This document shows, piece after piece, positions 17,752 to 25,902 of a stretch of 64,000 nucleotides of DNA (position 1 is the stretch's first letter; every line of letters begins with the position of its first letter). The DNA comes from Mycobacterium sp. 050128 (GTDB lineage: Bacteria; Actinomycetota; Actinomycetes; Mycobacteriales; Mycobacteriaceae), in NCBI RefSeq assembly GCF_036409155.1, contig NZ_JAZGLW010000005.1:62001-126000 (forward strand), read 5' to 3'. The notes below the pieces were generated by a model, which ran no database searches, was not told the DNA's origin, and saw nothing but the letters and a program-made list of their open reading frames with translations. A program made the translations under genes and the position numbers.

Positions 17752-17822
17752 GCCTGTCCCTGTCAGTACCGGGGATAAAGGCGGCATCCCCAGCTCATTC
17801 GCAGAGCGCGGATGGTGAACGT
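17752..17822. promoter_or_regulatory. Second copy of the CTGGGGAT/ATCCCCAG operator-like element
   Basis: The dyad is at 17769-17793 (CCGGGGAT, 9-bp spacer, ATCCCCAG; one mismatch in one arm). Read on the minus strand, CACCATCCGCG, GCTGGGGATGCCGC, TTATCCCC and GACAGGGACAGG-type words align along about 65 bp with 10021-10088. It ends 66 bp upstream of the acyl-CoA dehydrogenase start. The remainder of 17593-17751 shows no gene. Confidence 0.7.
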
Positions 17823-17887
17823 ATGGGCTAGTGGCCGACAAGCCAATCGGCGAGACCCACCCACAACACCGAGCAAGAGAGGATGTC

Positions 17888-19108
17888 ATGACCACCACAG
17901 TGACGCTGCCTTCGACTCCCCAGCCGTATCTGGAGCGCGGACTGCTGCCGGCCGATTTCTACTCCTACGAGGAGCTGCTGTCAGATGCAGAGCGGGAGAA
18001 GGTCGCCCGCATCCGCGAATTCTTCCGCGCGGAGGCCGCCCCGGTCGTCGAAGACTACTGGGCGCGAGCCGAGTTCCCGCACGAGCTCGTCAAGGGGTTC
18101 GCGAAGCTGGGCCTGCTGGACTGGGCCGATCCTGACTCGTCGGATCCTGCGCCGAGCAACCTGATGACGGGCATCACCGCGATGGAGATGGCTCACGCCG
18201 ACCCGTCGCTCTCGGTGTTCTTCGGGGTGCACTCCGGGCTGGCGATGGGCTCCATCCTCACTTGTGGATCGGACGAGCAGAAGCGTCGCTGGCTGCCTGC
18301 GATGAGCCGTTTCGAGAAGATCGGCGCATTCGCGTTGACCGAGCCGCACGGCGGCTCCGACGTGGCGGGCGGGATGGAGACCACCGCCCGTCGCGACGGT
18401 GACGAGTGGGTGCTCAACGGCGCCAAGCGCTGGATCGGCAACGCCACCTTCGCCGACCTGGTCGTGGTCTGGGCCCGCGATGTCGAGACGAACCGGGTGC
18501 TGGGTTTCGTGGTGGAGAAGGGCACACCCGGTTTCACCGCCACGAAGATCGAGAACAAGTTCGCGCTGCGCATCGTGCAGAACGCCGACATCGTGCTCGA
18601 CGAGTGCCGGGTTCCGGAGGCCAATCGGATGCCGAACGCGAACTCGTTCCGCGACACCGCCGAAATCCTGCGCCGGACGCGCAGCGGTGTGGCGTGGCAG
18701 GCGGTAGGCGTCCAGTTCGCCGCCTACGAGCTTGCACTGCAATACGCCAAGGAGCGCACGCAGTTCGGTAGGCCGATCGGCAAGTTCCAGATGGTCCAGG
18801 ACCTGTTGGTGAAGATGCTCGGCAACGCCACAGCGTGCGCTGGGATGATGGTGCGCCTGGCTCAGCTGCAGCACGAAGGTGTCTACCGCGATGAGCAGTC
18901 CGCGCTGGCCAAGGCCTTCTGCTGCTCACGGATGCGCGAGACCGTGCACTGGGCGCGGGAGCTGTTCGGCGGCAACGGCATTGTCCTCGACTACAACATT
19001 GGCCGGTTCGTCGCCGACTCCGAGGCGCTGTACTCCTACGAGGGCACCCGCGAGATGCAGACCCTGATCGTCGGCAAATCGGTCACCGGCCTGAGCGCGT
19101 TCGTTTAA
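17888..19108 (+). CDS. Acyl-CoA dehydrogenase, glutaryl-CoA/CaiA-like group
   Basis: 406 residues from ATG 17888, preceded by GAGAGGATGTC. FAD-binding segments LTEPHGGSDV and the WIGN motif (GAKRWIGNATFADL) are present, with the catalytic base in YEGTREMQT (Glu about 385). Overall layout is closest to glutaryl-CoA dehydrogenase and crotonobetainyl/gamma-butyrobetainyl-CoA dehydrogenases. First gene of an operon with a CaiB-type CoA-transferase (12 bp gap) and a crotonase. Inferred role: oxidising the CoA ester produced by the transferase. The substrate is not certain. Confidence 0.93.
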   Translation: MTTTVTLPSTPQPYLERGLLPADFYSYEELLSDAEREKVARIREFFRAEAAPVVEDYWARAEFPHELVKGFAKLGLLDWADPDSSDPAPSNLMTGITAMEMAHADPSLSVFFGVHSGLAMGSILTCGSDEQKRRWLPAMSRFEKIGAFALTEPHGGSDVAGGMETTARRDGDEWVLNGAKRWIGNATFADLVVVWARDVETNRVLGFVVEKGTPGFTATKIENKFALRIVQNADIVLDECRVPEANRMPNANSFRDTAEILRRTRSGVAWQAVGVQFAAYELALQYAKERTQFGRPIGKFQMVQDLLVKMLGNATACAGMMVRLAQLQHEGVYRDEQSALAKAFCCSRMRETVHWARELFGGNGIVLDYNIGRFVADSEALYSYEGTREMQTLIVGKSVTGLSAFV

Positions 19109-19120
19109 GGAGATGACAAA

Positions 19121-20362
19121 ATGACAACGCAACCAACGCAGTCCGTATTTTCCGGCCTGAAAGTTGTTGAACTGGCGAGCTTTATCGCCGCACCCGCGGC
19201 AGCAACGATGCTGTCAGACTTCGGGGCTGACGTGATCAAGGTTGAGGCACCGGGCATGGGTGACCCCCAGCGCCTGCTGAGCTCGGTCCCCCCGAGCCCG
19301 GCGGCACTCGGGAACTACAGCTGGCACTTGGCAAACCGCAACAAGCGCGGGATGTCGATCAACCTGAAGTCCGACGGTGGGACGCAGATCCTCAAGCGTC
19401 TCGTTGAATGGGCCGACGTGCTGATCACCAACTTCCCGCACGGCACTCGCGAGGGCCTTCACCTCGGCTACGACGAGGTGTCGTCCTGGAACCCGCGGAT
19501 CATCTACGCCGACATCACCGGGTTCGGCGATGCCGGCCCGGATGCCAGGCTGCCCGGGTTCGACCTGACCGCTTTCTGGTCACGCAGCGGGCTGCTCGCC
19601 TCGACCCGCGATGCCGGTGCACCGCCCACGTCTCCACCTTGGGGCAGCGGCGATTACACCACCGCCGTCGCGATTTACGGGGCGATCACCACCGCGCTGT
19701 ATCACCGCGAACGCACGGGGCGGGGTGCCAATGTCGGCACCTCGCTGTTGGCCACCGGGGTGTGGGCGACCGGAACGCTGGTATCGGCGGCCCTGGCCGG
19801 CGGTAAGCCGTACGAACTGAATGACCGCAACAAGCCGGTGAACGCGCTGACGAATCCGTATGAGTGCGGTGACGGCCGCTGGATCATGCTGGCCGCCAAG
19901 CGATCCGCATTTTCGGTTTTGGCCAACGCCATCGGGCGCTCGGACCTACTGTCCGATCCGCGCTTCAGCGACGTTCAGGCTGTCAGCAAGCACGCGGCTG
20001 AATTGGCGGCTCTGCTCGACGCCGAATTCCGTGCCCAACCCCTGGCGCATTGGAAAGAGGTCCTCGATGAGGCTCGCATTCCCTACGGCATCATCCAGAC
20101 GCCCGAGGAAGCGGCCGAGGACCCGCAGTTGCGTGCCGCCGAGATCGTCGTGCCGATTGAGGGAGCGGCTGACCTGGAGTACACGGTCAACAACCCGATC
20201 ACTCTCCGCGGGCTGACCAGGGTTCGTTCCCGGCGGGCACCCGGGCACGGAGAGCACAACGCCGAAATCCTCGCACAGCTGGGATTCAGTGCGGATGACA
20301 TCAGCCAACTGGCAGCCGCGGGAGCGATTCCCGTTGCCCCAGAACAGGAGACAGTGAAATGA
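19121..20362 (+). CDS. CaiB/BaiF (family III) CoA-transferase
   Basis: 413 residues. Family III features: LKVVELASFIAAPAAATMLSDFGADVIKVE at the N-terminus, NRNKRGMSINLKS, and the catalytic Asp148 in LPGFDLTAFW. Such enzymes move CoA between acids through an aspartyl-CoA intermediate; CaiB acts on carnitine or crotonobetaine. The ribosome site is TAAGGAGATGACAAA. The stop overlaps the crotonase start by 4 bp (ATGA). Confidence 0.94.
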   Translation: MTTQPTQSVFSGLKVVELASFIAAPAAATMLSDFGADVIKVEAPGMGDPQRLLSSVPPSPAALGNYSWHLANRNKRGMSINLKSDGGTQILKRLVEWADVLITNFPHGTREGLHLGYDEVSSWNPRIIYADITGFGDAGPDARLPGFDLTAFWSRSGLLASTRDAGAPPTSPPWGSGDYTTAVAIYGAITTALYHRERTGRGANVGTSLLATGVWATGTLVSAALAGGKPYELNDRNKPVNALTNPYECGDGRWIMLAAKRSAFSVLANAIGRSDLLSDPRFSDVQAVSKHAAELAALLDAEFRAQPLAHWKEVLDEARIPYGIIQTPEEAAEDPQLRAAEIVVPIEGAADLEYTVNNPITLRGLTRVRSRRAPGHGEHNAEILAQLGFSADDISQLAAAGAIPVAPEQETVK

Positions 20363-21141
20363 CCACAACCGAAGTAGCAACGAATCTGGTGCTCACCGAG
20401 CGTCGTGACGGCGTGCTGACGATCATTCTCAACCGTCCAGCACAGAAGAACGCCGTCAGCCGCGAGGTCGCCGTCGAGGTGGCGGCCGCGCTGGATCTGT
20501 TGGATTCAGATCCGTCGCTGTCGGTGGGCGTGCTCACCGGCGCCGGCGGAACGTTCAGCGCGGGCATGGACCTGAAAGCGTTCGCCAACGGTCAGACCCC
20601 GATCCTGCCCGGTCGCGGTTTCGGCGGAATCACCCGGGCCGAGGTACGCAAGCCGCTGATCGCCGCCGTCGAAGGATGGGCGCTCGGCGGTGGCTTCGAA
20701 ATGGCCCTGGCTTGCGATCTGATAGTCGCGGCCCGGGACGCCAAATTCGGCCTACCCGAGGTGAAACGGGGACTCATCGCCGGCGAGGGCGGCGTCATCC
20801 GCCTTCCGCAGCGCATGCCTTATCACGTTGCGGTCAAGGTGCTGCTCACCGGCGAGCCGATCTGGGCGGTCGAAGCCAAGGCGTACGGGCTGGTCAGCGA
20901 GCTGACCGAATCCGGGGCCGCACTGGCAGGGGCGCAATCACTCGCTGCGCGCATCGCCGTCAACGCACCGCTGGCATTGGCAAGGGTCAAGAAGGTCCTA
21001 AGGGAAACACAAGGTCTCGATGACGCCGAGGCGTTCCAGCGACAGGACAAGGACGCTCACGGCCTCCTCGACACCGAGGACGCGCACGAAGGAGCGCTCG
21101 CGTTCGCCGAAAAACGTGCCCCCGTCTGGCGCGGGCGCTGA
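20359..21141 (+). CDS. Enoyl-CoA hydratase/crotonase family protein, CaiD-like
   Basis: 260 residues with the crotonase oxyanion segments SAGMDLKAF and WALGGGFEMALACDL and the acidic residue of the second active-site helix (RGLIAGEGGVIRLPQRM). The C-terminus TEDAHEGALAFAEKRAPVWR closely resembles that of E. coli CaiD (carnitinyl-CoA dehydratase), though the ending is shared by other EchA proteins. Overlaps the CoA-transferase gene by 4 bp. Confidence 0.92.
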   Translation: MTTTEVATNLVLTERRDGVLTIILNRPAQKNAVSREVAVEVAAALDLLDSDPSLSVGVLTGAGGTFSAGMDLKAFANGQTPILPGRGFGGITRAEVRKPLIAAVEGWALGGGFEMALACDLIVAARDAKFGLPEVKRGLIAGEGGVIRLPQRMPYHVAVKVLLTGEPIWAVEAKAYGLVSELTESGAALAGAQSLAARIAVNAPLALARVKKVLRETQGLDDAEAFQRQDKDAHGLLDTEDAHEGALAFAEKRAPVWRGR

Positions 21142-21170
21142 CAACCAACAGCAGTAAAGGAGCAACGATC

Positions 21171-22124
21171 ATGCAAAAGTCTGTGCAACACATCGCAATT
21201 GTCGGTACCGGCACCATCGGCGCCAGTTGGGCGACCCACTACCTCGCCCGGGGCTTCGATGTCACGGCAACCGATCCGGCGCCGGGTGCCGAAGCTGCGC
21301 TTCGGTCCTACGTGGAGGGTGCCTGGGACGGGGCCCAGACGCTGGGACTGTCGCCCGGTGCCTCCCCGGACCGGCTGAAGTTCACCTCCGACCTGAAGTC
21401 CGCCCTTGCGGACGCCGACTTCGTGCAGGAGAACGCGCCCGAACGCCCGGAGCTGAAGGTCAAGCTGTTCGCCGACATCGACGACGCCACCCCGCCCGAG
21501 TCGATCATCGCCTCGAGCTCGTCGGGCATCACGATGAGCGTGATGCAGGCCGAGTGCCGGCGCCCGGAGCGGACGGTGATTGGTCACCCCTTCAACCCAC
21601 CGCACATCATCCCGCTGGTGGAGGTCGTCGGTGGCACAAAGACGGCTCCCCAAACCATCCAGGACGCAATGGTGTTCTACGCCTCGATCGGCAAGAAGCC
21701 CATCCATCTGAAGAAGGAGCTGCCCGGCCACGTCGCCAACCGCCTGCAGTCGGCGCTGTACCGGGAGGTGGTCTATCTGATCAGCCAAGGTGTCCTCGAC
21801 GTCAACGACGCCGACGACGCGGTGTCGTGGGGCCCCGGCCTGCGCTGGGGCGTCATGGGACCCAACCTGCTCTGGCACCTCGGCGGCGGCGAAGGCGGCA
21901 TCGAACACTTCATGGAACACCTGATGCCGCGCATGGCCGCCGGCTGGCCCGGACTCGGTAACCCCGAACTCACCCCGGAGCTGGCCCACCAGATCGTCAA
22001 AGGCGTCCTCGAAGAAGCCGATGGGCGATCAATCGACGAACTGGCCGCCGAACGCGACGACATGCTGTTCGGGCTGCTCGCAGTGCGCGCCGAATGCGGG
22101 TCATCTCCCGTCGAGAAATCATGA
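21171..22124 (+). CDS. 3-hydroxyacyl-CoA dehydrogenase family protein resembling L-carnitine dehydrogenase
   Basis: 317 residues. The NAD-binding motif VGTGTIGASWATHYLARG (about 10-27), followed by TDPAPGAE, is characteristic of L-carnitine dehydrogenases and not of FadB-type enzymes. HPFNPPHIIPLVEVVGG and NRLQSALYREVVYLISQGVL carry the family catalytic His and Asn. The ribosome site is AAAGGAGCAACGATC. In this operon it supports chemistry on a carnitine-like 3-hydroxy acid. Confidence 0.88.
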   Translation: MQKSVQHIAIVGTGTIGASWATHYLARGFDVTATDPAPGAEAALRSYVEGAWDGAQTLGLSPGASPDRLKFTSDLKSALADADFVQENAPERPELKVKLFADIDDATPPESIIASSSSGITMSVMQAECRRPERTVIGHPFNPPHIIPLVEVVGGTKTAPQTIQDAMVFYASIGKKPIHLKKELPGHVANRLQSALYREVVYLISQGVLDVNDADDAVSWGPGLRWGVMGPNLLWHLGGGEGGIEHFMEHLMPRMAAGWPGLGNPELTPELAHQIVKGVLEEADGRSIDELAAERDDMLFGLLAVRAECGSSPVEKS

Positions 22125-22148
22125 AAAGTACTGCGATGTAAGGAGAGA

Positions 22149-22295
22149 ATGATGTTGAGCGCGATGTGTGAGGTATCGGCGATGATACCCATAGCCTTCG
22201 GCCTCGCGGGTTACGCGCTGGTGTCGCGAGACGGCACGAAGCCGGACCCCGGCATCGCGCATCAGCGTCCGACGACAACGGGATTTGCCGAATAG
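22149..22295 (+). CDS. Small ORF, 48 aa, possible membrane-associated peptide
   Basis: Starts ATGATGTTG at 22149 directly after AAGGAGAGA, an excellent ribosome-binding site, and fills the gap between the carnitine-dehydrogenase-like and YWTD genes. The N-terminal half is hydrophobic (VSAMIPIAFGLAGYALV), the rest polar. No family recognised. The strong ribosome site and position in the operon argue for translation; the short length keeps confidence modest. Confidence 0.45.
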   Translation: MMLSAMCEVSAMIPIAFGLAGYALVSRDGTKPDPGIAHQRPTTTGFAE

Positions 22296-22339
22296 TGCGC
22301 CAAAGACATTGACACGCGCTCAGATTGAAAGGATGAATC

Positions 22340-23239
22340 ATGACTGCGAACGGAAAATTGTTCGTGCTGGAAGCCAGCGGTGACGGACGGCTGTTCTCAA
22401 TCAACCCCGACGGCTCCGACAAGACGTTCATCGTTACCGGGTGCCCCATCCCCGATGGTGTTGCGGTCGATGTACAGGCCGGCCACATCTATTGGACGAA
22501 CATGGGGGTCCCGCCGCTGAACGACGGCTCAATAGAACGCGTGGATCTCAACGGAGGCAATCGCACCACGATCGTTCCCAGCGGTGGCACCTATACCCCC
22601 AAGCAGCTTCATCTCGATGCCATTGGGCGCAAGCTGTATTGGGGTGACCGTGAGGGCATGCGAGTGATGCGCTGCGACCTTAACGGATCAAACGTTGAAA
22701 CCCTGGTGCAGACCGGGCACAGCGACGAGGACCGTCGCGATGAAACGAACTGGTGCGTCGGGGTCGCAGTCGACCACGTCGGCGGGCATCTCTACTGGAC
22801 GCAAAAGGGCCCCAGCGACGCGGGTCTCGGCAGGATCCTGCGGGCCGGAATCGACCTTCCCACAGGCGAGACCGCGCCTAACCGCAGTGACATCGAGGTG
22901 GTATTCAAAGACCTGCCCGAGCCGATCGACCTCGAAATCGACCACTCCACCCGAATGCTGTACTGGACCGACCGTGGTGACCCGCCGAACGGCAACACCG
23001 TCAACCGGGCCCACTTGGACACCATCGGCGTCACCGAACCCGAAATCGTATTGACTCACCTTATGGAAGGCATTGGTATCGCGCTCGATCCAGCCAACAA
23101 CCGCATGTTCGTCACCGACCTCGGCGGCAACGTGTGGGCGGCCGCCCTCGACGGCTCGAGCAATCGACCCATCCGGGCTGTCCAGGGCAACCTCACCGGC
23201 ATCGCCTACGCCGAGCTACCCGAGAGGAGCCCAGCATGA
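22340..23239 (+). CDS. YWTD-type (LDL-receptor class B repeat) beta-propeller protein
   Basis: 299 residues built from about six repeats containing HIYWTNMG, KLYWGDREG, HLYWTQKG, MLYWTDRG and related DG(S/N)/DLNG turns, the LDL-receptor class B beta-propeller pattern better known from eukaryotic extracellular proteins. No signal peptide or membrane helix, so it is cytosolic. The ribosome site is GAAAGGATGAATC. Its stop overlaps the NDH-2 start (ATGA), tying it to the catabolic operon. No enzymatic residues can be assigned; a lactonase/SMP-30-like activity or a scaffold role are guesses. Confidence 0.87.
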   Translation: MTANGKLFVLEASGDGRLFSINPDGSDKTFIVTGCPIPDGVAVDVQAGHIYWTNMGVPPLNDGSIERVDLNGGNRTTIVPSGGTYTPKQLHLDAIGRKLYWGDREGMRVMRCDLNGSNVETLVQTGHSDEDRRDETNWCVGVAVDHVGGHLYWTQKGPSDAGLGRILRAGIDLPTGETAPNRSDIEVVFKDLPEPIDLEIDHSTRMLYWTDRGDPPNGNTVNRAHLDTIGVTEPEIVLTHLMEGIGIALDPANNRMFVTDLGGNVWAAALDGSSNRPIRAVQGNLTGIAYAELPERSPA

Positions 23240-24651
23240 CCGTCATGCCCGACAGCATTGACAGGACTGGCCGGCGACATCGCGTCGTCGTCATCGGTTC
23301 GGGCTTCGGAGGGCTGGCCGCGACGAAAGCGCTCAAGAATGCTCCGGTCGATGTCACGATTGTCGCCCGGACCCAGCACCACCTGTTCCAGCCGCTGCTC
23401 TACCAAGTGGCTACGGGAATACTGTCCGAGGGCGAGATCGCCCCTGCCACAAGGAGGATCATCCGCAACCAGCGCAACGCGGAGGTGCTGCTCGGTGATG
23501 TCGTGGAGATCAATCTGGTCGGACGCTATGTGGTCGCTGAGCTGCTCGGGCAGCGCTACCAGACCGAGTACGACAGCCTGATCGTCGCGGCTGGGGCTGG
23601 CCAATCCTATTTCGGCAACGACCATTTCGCCGAGTTCGCGCCGGGCATGAAGACAATTGACGATGCGCTCGAAGTGCGTGGGCGTATCCTGGGCGCGTTC
23701 GAGCTCGCTGAGCGGGCCAGCGATCCGGCCCTCCGCGAGAAGTTGCTGACCTTCACCGTCATCGGCGCGGGTCCGACCGGGGTGGAGTTAGCGGGCCAGA
23801 TCGCCGAACTGGCAACCCAAACCATGAAAGCTGCGTTCCGCCATATCGACCCGACAGACGCACGGGTAATCCTCCTCGACGCGGGACCGGCGGTACTGCA
23901 GCCAATGGGCGCCAACCTCGGAAGTAAGGCACAGACGCGGCTGCAGAAGATGGGTGTCGAGATACAGCTGGGGGCAACGGTCATCGATATCGACCGTGAC
24001 GGATTGACGGTCAAGGACTCCGACGGCACCACCCGCCGCATCGAATCCGCCTGCAAGGTGTGGTCGGCCGGGGTTTCGGCGAGCCCGTTGGGCAAGCAGA
24101 TCGCCGAGCAAGCCGGTGCCGAAGTCGATCGTTCGGGTCGCGTGATGGTACTACCCGATTTGACCGTTGCCGGCCATCCAAACGTATTCATCATAGGTGA
24201 CATGGCCTCGGTGCCCGGAGTTCCCGGCATGGCGCAGGGCGCCATCCAAGGCGCAAAGTACGCAGCGCGGGCCATCAGGGCGGAGCTCAAGGCCACGACC
24301 CCTGGCGTGCGCGAACTGTTCCATTATGTCGTTCGCGAACCTCTTCACTATGCCGTGCGCGAACCGTTTCATTATTTCGACAAGGGCTCCATGGCCACGG
24401 TTTCGCGCTTCTCGGCGGTCGCCAAGGTCGGTCCGCTGGAGTTGGGCGGCTTCCTCGCCTGGCTGGCGTGGTTGTTGGTGCACCTGGTCTACCTTGTCGG
24501 CTTCAAAAGCAAGATAACCGCTGTCATTTCGTGGACGACGACTTTCCTCGCGATGGACAGAGGCCAGCTCACGATGACCGAGCGGCAGGCCCACGCCGGA
24601 CAGTATGTCGAGCGGCTCACCCCACCCGATGTAGCGGTCGAGGCCGCATAA
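23236..24651 (+). CDS. ndh: Type II NADH dehydrogenase (NDH-2)
   Basis: 471 residues from ATG 23236. FAD motif VVVIGSGFGGLAA (about 17-29), NADH motif VIGAGPTGVELAGQ, FIIGDMA near the FAD-binding C-terminal half, and the membrane-binding part WLAWLLVHLVYLVGF near the C-terminus. It oxidises NADH and reduces menaquinone at the inner face of the membrane. It is probably a second ndh paralogue dedicated to this operon. Odd: three tandem 8-residue units (V-R-E-x-x-H-Y-x) precede FDKGSMATVSRF where the M. tuberculosis enzyme, from memory, has one. Confidence 0.93.
   Translation: MTVMPDSIDRTGRRHRVVVIGSGFGGLAATKALKNAPVDVTIVARTQHHLFQPLLYQVATGILSEGEIAPATRRIIRNQRNAEVLLGDVVEINLVGRYVVAELLGQRYQTEYDSLIVAAGAGQSYFGNDHFAEFAPGMKTIDDALEVRGRILGAFELAERASDPALREKLLTFTVIGAGPTGVELAGQIAELATQTMKAAFRHIDPTDARVILLDAGPAVLQPMGANLGSKAQTRLQKMGVEIQLGATVIDIDRDGLTVKDSDGTTRRIESACKVWSAGVSASPLGKQIAEQAGAEVDRSGRVMVLPDLTVAGHPNVFIIGDMASVPGVPGMAQGAIQGAKYAARAIRAELKATTPGVRELFHYVVREPLHYAVREPFHYFDKGSMATVSRFSAVAKVGPLELGGFLAWLAWLLVHLVYLVGFKSKITAVISWTTTFLAMDRGQLTMTERQAHAGQYVERLTPPDVAVEAA
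24307..24378 (+). repeat. Three tandem 24-bp repeats inside ndh
   Basis: Units 24307-24330, 24331-24354 and 24355-24378 each encode VRE-x-x-HY-x. The reading frame is preserved, adding about 16 residues just before the conserved FDKGSMAT segment. The units have diverged at third positions, so the expansion is not very recent. Confidence 0.85.
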
Positions 24652-24667
24652 CACGACTAGGAGAGAG

Positions 24668-25534
24668 ATGAGTTTCAACCTGCCAACCAACTTCGCGAGT
24701 CGGCCGGTAGCCGTTATCGGCGCCGGCACGCTCGGTCGCCGCATCGCGTTGATGTTCGCCGCGCACGGTGCTGACGTGCGGATCTACGACCTCGCGGAGG
24801 AGCAGCGCCGCGCCGCCGTCGGTTTCGTCACGCAGAACCTGCCGGCGCTGACGGAGCAGCTGAACGATGTTGTACCGGGCCAGGTTTCGGTCACTGCGGA
24901 CCTTGGCGATGCGGTGCGCAGTGCGTGGCTGGTCATCGAAGCGATTCCCGAGCGGCTCGAGCTGAAACGGCAGGTGTTCGGACAACTCGACGAACTGTCG
25001 GCCGTCGACGCCATCCTCGCCAGCAATTCGTCGTCGTACGCGAGCCGGCTGTTTTTGGAAAAGGTTCTCAACCCTGAACGCGTCCTGAATATCCACTTCT
25101 ACATGCCGCCGAAACAGAACGCTGTGGACGTCATGTCGTGCGGCCAGACCGACCGCGACGTCATTGACTTCGTGCTGGCGACGTTGCCCCGGTTCGGGCT
25201 CTACCCGTTCGAAGCTCGCAGGGAGAGCACCGGATTCATCTACAACCGGATCTGGGCCGCAATCAAACGAGAGGCGCTCGAGGTCGTCGCCGAAGGTGTG
25301 TCCACACCCGACGAGGTCGACCAGATGTACCGAATCAACAACGGCTCGGCCGCCGGACCATTTCGGATGATGGATCAGGTCGGCCTCGACGTTGTGCTGG
25401 ATATCGAAGAGCACTATTGCGCTGAACACCCGGAGTACCCCGAAGGGCCCCGCCAGGTGTTGCGACGGTATCTAGAGCAGGGTCGGTTAGGGGTCAAGTC
25501 CGGCGCCGGATTCTACGACGACTATGGCCAGTGA
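24668..25534 (+). CDS. 3-hydroxyacyl-CoA dehydrogenase, NAD-binding family
   Basis: 288 residues. The Rossmann motif VIGAGTLGRRIALMFAAHG is at about 15-33, the dinucleotide domain runs to about 180 (IHFYMPPKQN holds the catalytic His), and the C-terminal helical domain contains NRIWAAIKREALEVVAEGV and ends GVKSGAGFYDDYG. Ribosome site AGGAGAGAG; 16 bp after ndh. It is a second, different dehydrogenase in the same operon as the carnitine-dehydrogenase-like protein and probably acts on another intermediate. Confidence 0.9.
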   Translation: MSFNLPTNFASRPVAVIGAGTLGRRIALMFAAHGADVRIYDLAEEQRRAAVGFVTQNLPALTEQLNDVVPGQVSVTADLGDAVRSAWLVIEAIPERLELKRQVFGQLDELSAVDAILASNSSSYASRLFLEKVLNPERVLNIHFYMPPKQNAVDVMSCGQTDRDVIDFVLATLPRFGLYPFEARRESTGFIYNRIWAAIKREALEVVAEGVSTPDEVDQMYRINNGSAAGPFRMMDQVGLDVVLDIEEHYCAEHPEYPEGPRQVLRRYLEQGRLGVKSGAGFYDDYGQ

Positions 25535-25610
25535 CCCGCTACTGTGCACGGTGCCCGTTAGCGCGCAAGGCACCGCAACCGGTGTGAATCCAGCGACTTT
25601 ATGGCTTTAG

Positions 25611-25901
25611 GAAATCCAAGCGATCGGAGCTTTTGCCACCACAATTGGCGTGCTCATTGCCTTGTATGTCGCTATCGTACGTGAGCCCAGAAAAGCAACC
25701 GACGAACGGAAGCGTCACATAGCGCAGATTGACGCGCTTCGTCGCGCCCATGGGAAACGCATTGCGGCTCAGGCTCGAAAGGCTGTGCCCTCGTGTGCCA
25801 GAACGCCGATTTTCGGTGAATCGTGGTGGACGGTCCGGATCGACAACACAAGCAAATCTATGACCACCAGACGCCCGAGACCTGCCCAGGACGCCGCTTA
25901 G
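25611..25901 (+). pseudogene. Remnant of a mycobacterial membrane-protein gene
   Basis: The frame begins right after an in-frame TAG and encodes IGAFATTIGVLIALYVAIVREPRKATDER, a charged helix, then PSCARTPIFGESWWTVRIDN, before drifting into unrelated sequence and stopping. A transmembrane helix followed by a charged linker and VPSC-TP-FG-SWWTVRIDN is the usual N-terminal plan of a mycobacterial hypothetical family; here the proper start and the whole C-terminal domain are gone. A short protein from GTG 25650 is possible but unlikely. The rest of 25535-25902 holds nothing recognisable. Confidence 0.5.
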
Positions 25902-25902
25902 T

